This document shows, piece by piece, positions 35,759-40,278 of a DNA stretch of 40,278 bases; the stretch's first letter is position 1, and the number at the start of each line of letters is the position of its first letter. The stretch is from contig NZ_QJSD01000020.1 in NCBI RefSeq assembly GCF_003313245.1, positions 1 through 40,278 on the forward strand. The letters run 5' to 3'. The DNA is from Primorskyibacter marinus (GTDB lineage: Bacteria > Pseudomonadota > Alphaproteobacteria > Rhodobacterales > Rhodobacteraceae). The notes under the pieces are model-generated. The model saw only the letters and a list, made by a program, of their open reading frames with translations, was not told the origin of the DNA and made no database searches. Made by a program: the position numbers and the translations under genes.

Positions 35759-35835
35759 CCGTTATTCTCCATACTGGCGAAATTGGCTGGCAGCCCCTTG
35801 GAGGCTTGAAGAGGCTATTGATGCCCACAATGTTG

Positions 35836-35849
35836 TTGACCTAAATCAA
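35836..35849. promoter_or_regulatory. FNR-like box
   Basis: TTGACCTAAATCAA matches the TTGAT-N4-ATCAA consensus of FNR/CRP-family oxygen or redox regulators except at one base. It lies 78-91 bases upstream of the oxygenase start. Oxygen-linked control would be sensible for genes whose products need O2. Confidence 0.5.
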
Positions 35850-35886
35850 CTTTAAAATGACTGAATCGCGACTTTTGTTGCCTGAA

Positions 35887-35909
35887 ATTAATATCCAGTG
35901 CATATTAAT
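35887..35909. promoter_or_regulatory. 23-base palindrome, operator candidate
   Basis: Perfect 8-base arms ATTAATAT and ATATTAAT with a 7-base spacer (CCAGTGC), midway between the divergent genes. It could bind one of the two regulators of the locus; AraC-type proteins usually prefer direct repeats, so another factor is possible. Confidence 0.45.
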
Positions 35910-36003
35910 CTTTGCCACCACCCATCTCTGTGTCTGAATGGTGATCACTTGCGTCGCCATGTCACAGAACCACTATTCGGCATTTTGATCTTTGATTGAT
36001 TTT

Positions 36004-36840
36004 ATGGACCAGCTACTCAACTACGTTCGCGGATATTCCTTCGGCAAAATGACTTACCCTAACGGAGGTGTCTTCGGCCCTATCTTGCGCCCGTACCTGT
36101 CACTATTAACGGTTGAACAAGGTTGCTGCATCATGCGTACGGAAGACGCCGAAATTCTAGTCGCGGCAGGACAAACTGGCGTTGCCGTTGCAAATGAAAA
36201 GTTTGAATTTCACTATCGCAAGGGCGAGTGCACGACTGCGATTTGGTGCGAAGGGTTTTTACCGCGCCTGCAGAAACTTGAATTTCGCCAGATGTGTCAC
36301 GGCTACGAGACGGTGTCGACAACTCAAAGGCTAGCTCAATTGCAGGAGATCGGACTAGAAGCAGGTCATTCTTCTGGACCAGAACTTAATGCAATGCGAG
36401 ATGCGATTGGTCACGCTGCCCTTCGTGCATTTCTGGTTGAAGCTCATCAATCCGAGGCAGACAGAAAAATTCCCAAAGCGATCCTTATTGCTCGTCGATT
36501 TATAAAGGAGAATATTTCTGACGAAAAACTAGATATGCCGACAATCGCCCGTAATTCAGGTATTACGCAGCAATATCTGATCAGCGCCTTTAAAAAGCAT
36601 ATAGGAATTACGCCCTCGCGCTATTTATGGCGAGTGCGGGCTTCAACCGCGCGACAACTCCTAATTCAATCTGGTCTCGCGCAATCCGAAATCGCCTTCA
36701 AATGTGGGTTCAAAAGTATGCCTCACTTTTCCAGAACGATAAAAAAACTCTTCGGAATGTCACCTGCAGAACTACGCAAGGACTTGGGATTCACTCAGCC
36801 AAGCGATACTGAGGACTCTGTTGTAGATACTTTGTTCTGA
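36004..36840 (+). CDS. AraC-family transcriptional regulator
   Basis: A 278-residue regulator with an unassigned N-terminal sensing region (about 1-165, cupin-like beta pattern such as GQTGVAVANEKFEFHY) and a C-terminal AraC DNA-binding domain (about 175-265: MPTIARNSGITQQYLISAF and SEIAFKCGFKSMPHFSRTI, then GMSPAELRK). It diverges from the demethylase operon and is the likely local regulator. The start is uncertain: TTG at 35992 is in frame, ATG at 36004 is preferred, and neither has a clear ribosome site. Its base composition is clearly more AT-rich than its neighbours, suggesting a different origin. Confidence 0.85.
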   Translation: MDQLLNYVRGYSFGKMTYPNGGVFGPILRPYLSLLTVEQGCCIMRTEDAEILVAAGQTGVAVANEKFEFHYRKGECTTAIWCEGFLPRLQKLEFRQMCHGYETVSTTQRLAQLQEIGLEAGHSSGPELNAMRDAIGHAALRAFLVEAHQSEADRKIPKAILIARRFIKENISDEKLDMPTIARNSGITQQYLISAFKKHIGITPSRYLWRVRASTARQLLIQSGLAQSEIAFKCGFKSMPHFSRTIKKLFGMSPAELRKDLGFTQPSDTEDSVVDTLF

Positions 36841-37223
36841 CTGTGTGTTGGATCGTCCTGCAGGTCAGCAGGTTTAGATATCAGCGAGTTCTGTGTCTCG
36901 AAACACTTTTCATCACAACACTAAATCAGCTCACGAGAGACATCGAGGAAATTGAGCTCGCATTGAGCCCTGTTACAGAGCCCATAGATACATGCTGCAG
37001 CAAATGTGAACTTCCAAAAGCGGTCTTAGGAGAGGTGCCGTGAACGGCGAGTTTGATTTCGCTCGGTTCCAACGCATCGCAAGACCGGTTTGGTGAAATC
37101 CACCGCATCGCCGCACCCATGTCGCTGCAAGCGCGACAATATTCTGCGTGAGCAATATCTGCAGCCGCACAATTCCGGTTTGTCCGCAGAGCAGTTGTTG
37201 ATGTAGAGCGCGGCGAAGGTCAG
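36841..37223. other. 383-base stretch without a recognised gene
   Basis: A 66-codon plus-strand frame (36843-37043) reads LTRDIEEIELALSPV and ends with CCSKCELP, but has no ribosome site or family match. No inverted repeats or terminators stand out. It separates the AraC-type gene from the mobile-element genes to the right and probably contains the junction. Confidence 0.4.
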
Positions 37224-37823
37224 CTAGCGCGCTTCGATGGATACTTCGGCGCTCGGCGTCCGTTGTAGGACGCGATAGACTGTCGGCCGCGAAACATCGA
37301 ACAGTTCTGCCAGATCGCTGATGGAGTAGTCGCCCGTGTCATACATGCGCCGCAACTCTGTCTGGCGGCGATCCGACAGCTTGGGCTTCTTGCCCTTCAG
37401 CTTCCCCTTAGCGCGGGCGACTGCCATGCCCTCTTTGGTGCGCATGCGGATCAGGTCAGCCTCGAACTCGGCGAAGGTGGCAAGAATGTTAAAGAACATC
37501 TTTCCCATCGGATCGTGCGGATCATAGACCGACGCCCCTAAGGCAAGCCTAACCCCGCGCTTTGCCAACTCGTCTGCGATGGAGCGAGCGTCCGGAACCG
37601 ACCTTGCCAGCCGGTCGAGTTTTGGGACCACCAGCGTGTCGCCGGCTCTTACGGCGGCCAAGGCCTGCGCCAGTCCTGGCCGCTCGCGGTTCGTTCCGGT
37701 CAAGCCATGGTCAGTATAGGTGCGGTCCTCAGCCACACCGAGATGCAGGAGGGTTGCCTTCTGAGCGGCAAGGTCCTGTTTATCGGTCGAGCATCGGGCG
37801 TATCCAATACGAGTTTCAGACAT
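37224..37823 (-). CDS. Serine recombinase (resolvase/invertase family)
   Basis: A 199-residue site-specific recombinase with the catalytic segment IGYARCSTDKQ (Ser12), VPKLDRLARS, the core helix MFFNILATFAEFEADLIRMRT and a C-terminal helix-turn-helix (ISDLAELFDVSRPTVYRVL). It resembles Tn3-type resolvases of transposons and plasmids and differs clearly from the tnpR at 1748-2350. It lies just left of, and diverges from, the TniA-like gene. It may resolve cointegrates for that element, as TniR does in Tn5053-like transposons, or may belong to a separate one. Confidence 0.92.
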   Translation of the reverse strand: MSETRIGYARCSTDKQDLAAQKATLLHLGVAEDRTYTDHGLTGTNRERPGLAQALAAVRAGDTLVVPKLDRLARSVPDARSIADELAKRGVRLALGASVYDPHDPMGKMFFNILATFAEFEADLIRMRTKEGMAVARAKGKLKGKKPKLSDRRQTELRRMYDTGDYSISDLAELFDVSRPTVYRVLQRTPSAEVSIEAR

Positions 37824-37857
37824 GGGGGCGTCCTTCGGAAAAATTATTCTGGAGCCA

Positions 37858-37945
37858 TGTAGAATTGTAACGAAAAAGGCCCGTTAAATGATACTATCAC
37901 CGTACCAGCTAAATGAGAATCGATTTTCCCCTTAAATATAAGGTG
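37858..37945. repeat. Spaced repeats at the left end of the TniA/TniB-like element
   Basis: Starting with TGTAGAATTGTAACG at 37858, the related strings TTAAATGA (37884), CTAAATGA (37909) and TTAAATAT (37932) recur at 25- and 23-base intervals. Tn7/Tn5053/Tn552-type elements begin with TG and carry several transposase-binding repeats of this spacing near their ends. Assignment as an element end is inferred from position upstream of the transposase gene. Confidence 0.4.
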
Positions 37946-38007
37946 TGGGCCCGAGGCGAGACGGCGTCCGCTCAGCGTTCCCCTTTCGGACAGATTGGAG
38001 ATGCAGA

Positions 38008-39420
38008 ATGGACGAAGCGATGCGCCGGTTCGCCGCTCTGCGACCCCATCTGGAAGAGGGCGTTTCTCTGACCACTGCCGCCCGCGCGGCCGATGTGCCG
38101 ATCCGGACGGCGCAACGCTGGTTGTCGCGATACAGGCTGGAAGGTCTGGACGGATTGAAGGTCAGAGCGCGATCTGATCGCGGCACTCGCAAGCTACCCG
38201 GGCCACTGATCACTTTGATCGAGGGGCTCGCGCTTCGCAAGCCCCGGCTGTCCTGTGCCGCAATCTATCGACGCGCTGAAACTGTTGCCAAAAGCAGGGA
38301 TTGGTCAGTTCCATCCTATGGCACCGTTCATTCCATCGTACAGGCACTCGGTCCTGCGATGGTCACGCTAGCGCAGGATGGGGCGTGCGCCTATCGAGAC
38401 CGCTTCGAGCTGATCCACCGACACAGAGCGAGCGCACCGAATGCGCTCTGGCAAGCGGATCATACGATGCTGGATATATTGATCATCGACGCGAACGGAA
38501 AATCGGTGCGGCCTTGGCTGACTGCGATTATGGACGACTATTCCCGCGCAATCGCTGGATACCTAGTATTTCTCGGCGCACCGTCGGCTCTGCAAACGTC
38601 CTTGGCGCTTCGACAGGCCATCTGGCGCAAGCTGAATCCGGACTGGCCGATCTGCGGGATTCCAGAAATTCTCTATGTCGATCACGGGAGCGACTTCACA
38701 TCAGAACATCTCGAACAGGCAGCTGCCAGCCTGCGGTTCCAGATCATCCATTCCGCCGTAGCGCGACCGCAGGGGCGCGGAAAAATTGAGCGTTTTTTCG
38801 GCACATTGAACACCGAACTGCTTCCGGAGCTCTCCGGCAACGTCGTGAACGGGAAACCAGCAACATCGCCGAAACTGTCGCTGGCCGATCTCAATGCCGT
38901 CATCGGCGCGTGGATCACGGAGACCTACAATTCTCGCACTCATCGCGAAACGGGGCTGCCGCCGCTGACGTCGTGGTGCGCCGACGGTTGGCTTCCTCAA
39001 ATGCCCAACACTATTGACGACCTCGACCTGTTACTCGTCATGGTCGCAAAGCCTCGGCTCGTGCGCCGCGACGGTGTGCATTTTCAAGGGCTGCGCTTCA
39101 TGAGCACGATCCTTGCTCCCTATGTCGGCGAAAGCGTCACGATCCGATATGATCCGCGCGACCTTGGTGAGATCCGCGTCTTCCACAAGAACCGCTTCCT
39201 GTGCCGCGCCATCAGCCCGAAACATGCCCATGAGACGATCACGCTGAAAGACATACAGACAGCCCGTGCGGCGCAGCGGCGGGCCCTGCGCCAGCAGGTT
39301 AATGAACGGGTCGGCGTCGTTGCGGAATATTTCCCGGAGGGAACAGCCCGCAGGACGACCGAGACCGCGCCTCGACCGCAACGCAAGTCGAAACTCCGAA
39401 CCTATCAGTCTGATGATTGA
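38008..39420 (+). CDS. TniA-like DDE transposase (Mu/Tn552 superfamily)
   Basis: A 470-residue transposase. Residues 1-70 contain helix-turn-helix segments (VSLTTAARAADVPIRTAQRW). The rve catalytic core has D151 (QADHTMLD), D225 (YVDHGSDF) and E261 (GRGKIERFF), a DD35E spacing. A C-terminal Mu-type beta domain follows (GLRFMSTILAPYVGESVTIRY), with a basic tail. The ATG at 38008 has GGAG upstream and starts the conserved region; a longer frame begins at 37945. Two bases separate its stop from the ATPase gene, with which it should act. Confidence 0.92.
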   Translation: MDEAMRRFAALRPHLEEGVSLTTAARAADVPIRTAQRWLSRYRLEGLDGLKVRARSDRGTRKLPGPLITLIEGLALRKPRLSCAAIYRRAETVAKSRDWSVPSYGTVHSIVQALGPAMVTLAQDGACAYRDRFELIHRHRASAPNALWQADHTMLDILIIDANGKSVRPWLTAIMDDYSRAIAGYLVFLGAPSALQTSLALRQAIWRKLNPDWPICGIPEILYVDHGSDFTSEHLEQAAASLRFQIIHSAVARPQGRGKIERFFGTLNTELLPELSGNVVNGKPATSPKLSLADLNAVIGAWITETYNSRTHRETGLPPLTSWCADGWLPQMPNTIDDLDLLLVMVAKPRLVRRDGVHFQGLRFMSTILAPYVGESVTIRYDPRDLGEIRVFHKNRFLCRAISPKHAHETITLKDIQTARAAQRRALRQQVNERVGVVAEYFPEGTARRTTETAPRPQRKSKLRTYQSDD

Positions 39421-39422
39421 CA

Positions 39423-40238
39423 ATGACGGGACAGCGCAATGGCACATTCATCGCCACGAAAGAGCATCGCCGCTTTGTCGAGTTCGCAGCTGCGGTGCAG
39501 AAACACCGGTATATCGGAATCTGCTTCGGCACGGCTGGTGTCGGAAAAACGATGTCGGCGCGGCGTTTCGCCCGGTGGGACAAGGCCGAAGCGCTCCTGA
39601 CGGAGTGGGGGCCACGCGACGCATCGGACGCCATCGCCTATGAGGCATTGGCCAAGTCACGCACAGTTTTCTACACACCGACAGTCGGCGGCCCGGTTCG
39701 GGAGGTTCGGGAAGATTTACGCCGTCTTATAACCCGCGCAGAAGGTTCCATCGATCTGGCGCTCAATCCGAGCATGGTTATTCCGGAACGCCATGCTCAA
39801 GGGTCTATAGAAGTTCTGGTAGTCGATGAGGCCGAACGACTTTCGACGCAAAGTCTTGAACATGTGCGCGATATCTTCGACCGGACCGGTATCGGCGTTA
39901 TCCTGATCGGAATGCCCGGCCTGGAACGAAAACTGGAACGCTATCCGCAGCTCTACAGCCGGATCGGCTTCGCACACCACTATCGCGCGCTGAAGGGGGA
40001 TGAACTGACCTTCGTCCTCACCCGCCACTGGCGAAAACTCGGCCTGCAACTGGACGCCGCCGACTTTACTGATCACCAAGCGATCGCATCCATTGCCCGC
40101 ATCACCGGCGGGAACTTCCGGCTGCTGCATCGCCTCTTTGTCCAAATAGAACGCATCCTAAAGATCAACGAGCTATCACTCGTTACTGACGACGTCGTCG
40201 AGGCCGCACGCTCCACGCTGGTAATTGGCGCCACTTAG
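39423..40238 (+). CDS. TniB/TnsC-like AAA+ ATPase
   Basis: A 271-residue ATPase with Walker A GTAGVGKT (36-43), Walker B VLVVDEAER (D134, E135), a sensor region (IGVILIGMPGLERKLERYPQ, then LYSRIGFAHHY) and a C-terminal helical lid (ITGGNFRLLHRLFVQI). AAA+ partners of TniA-type transposases pick the target site and stimulate the transposase. The ATG at 39423 is chosen over an in-frame TTG at 39417. The 40 bases after its stop are too short to interpret. Confidence 0.9.
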   Translation: MTGQRNGTFIATKEHRRFVEFAAAVQKHRYIGICFGTAGVGKTMSARRFARWDKAEALLTEWGPRDASDAIAYEALAKSRTVFYTPTVGGPVREVREDLRRLITRAEGSIDLALNPSMVIPERHAQGSIEVLVVDEAERLSTQSLEHVRDIFDRTGIGVILIGMPGLERKLERYPQLYSRIGFAHHYRALKGDELTFVLTRHWRKLGLQLDAADFTDHQAIASIARITGGNFRLLHRLFVQIERILKINELSLVTDDVVEAARSTLVIGAT

Positions 40239-40278
40239 CGCTGAAGGAACACCGCCAGATAACGCTGGGGATCACAGC

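Larger units (their letters stand above)
35759..36003. promoter_or_regulatory. Divergent promoter region of the demethylase operon and araC-type gene
   Basis: This 245-base AT-rich interval separates the oxygenase operon from the divergent AraC-family gene. It contains an FNR/CRP-type box TTGACCTAAATCAA (35836-35849, nine of ten consensus bases) and a perfect inverted repeat ATTAATAT/ATATTAAT (35887-35894 and 35902-35909). Close direct strings TTGATCTTTGATTGA lie just before the AraC start (about 35986-36000). No certain -35/-10 pair was assigned. Confidence 0.55.
37858..40278. mobile_element. TniA/TniB-like transposon, left part (continues beyond window)
   Basis: Holds the repeat cluster at 37858-37945, the DDE transposase and the AAA+ ATPase in the tniA-tniB order. 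A third gene (tniQ-like), cargo and right end, if any, lie outside the window. The left boundary is tentative. Confidence 0.5.

Noticed and set aside
40239-40278. Minus-strand frame ending in DPQRYLAVFLQR near the right edge
   Set aside because: It could be the end of a convergent gene, but only about 13 codons are visible.

Overview
The window looks like accessory DNA of an alphaproteobacterium, most likely a Rhodobacteraceae (Roseobacter/Paracoccus-type) plasmid or genomic island. This is inferred from the high-GC codon use, the gene families present and the density of Tn3, IS110, IS21 and DDE-transposase debris. I saw no rRNA, tRNA, CRISPR array or replication origin.

Layout. (1) 1-2480: end of a Tn3-family transposon with tnpA (running off the left edge) and tnpR diverging over a res-like region. 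(2) 2499-4400: decayed DNA holding an IS21 istA relic inside a frameshifted phage terminase small-subunit relic, then about 1.3 kb with no recognisable gene but with two strong TGTTGCAA-type palindromes. (3) 4407-4874: IS110 transposase cut off by a terminal inverted repeat that looks like the Tn5393 subgroup of Tn3 elements. (4) 5043-15374: a GC-rich envelope island. It holds MprF, a small membrane protein, a sensor kinase/response regulator pair with a PepSY protein, and a divergent operon of a periplasmic protein, a COG4705 membrane protein, a DedA-PAP2-LssY fusion and a secreted phosphoesterase. (5) 15550-19206: heavy-metal module: YnfA, a CadR/PbrR-like MerR regulator, a P1B-type Zn/Cd/Pb ATPase behind a classic MerR promoter, and a DUF411 protein. 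(6) 19333-22218: a complete Tn3-family tnpA. Together with the inverted repeat at 4837 it may bound a transposon carrying regions 4 and 5.

(7) 22608-35758: the highlight, a block of twelve genes all on the minus strand. In transcription order: full-length Rieske oxygenase, its PDR/VanB-type reductase, a BMP-family ABC importer (binding protein, double ATPase, two permeases), a Rieske-less oxygenase, a Rieske-reductase fusion, a glutathione S-transferase-like protein, glutathione-dependent formaldehyde dehydrogenase, S-formylglutathione hydrolase and a GlxA/GbdR-type regulator. The trio of Rieske-less oxygenase, Rieske-reductase fusion and GST has the architecture of NdmC/NdmD/NdmE, the 7-methylxanthine N-demethylase of caffeine-degrading Pseudomonas. 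The importer family carries purines and nucleosides, and the last two enzymes remove the formaldehyde that N-demethylation releases. I therefore read this as an import-and-demethylate system for N-methylated purines or a chemically similar N-methyl compound. A divergent AraC-family gene (36004-36840) sits behind a shared promoter with an FNR-like box and a 23-bp palindrome.

(8) 37224-40278: a serine resolvase, then a TniA-like DDE transposase and a TniB-like AAA+ ATPase preceded by spaced repeats, the left part of a second mobile element that leaves the window.
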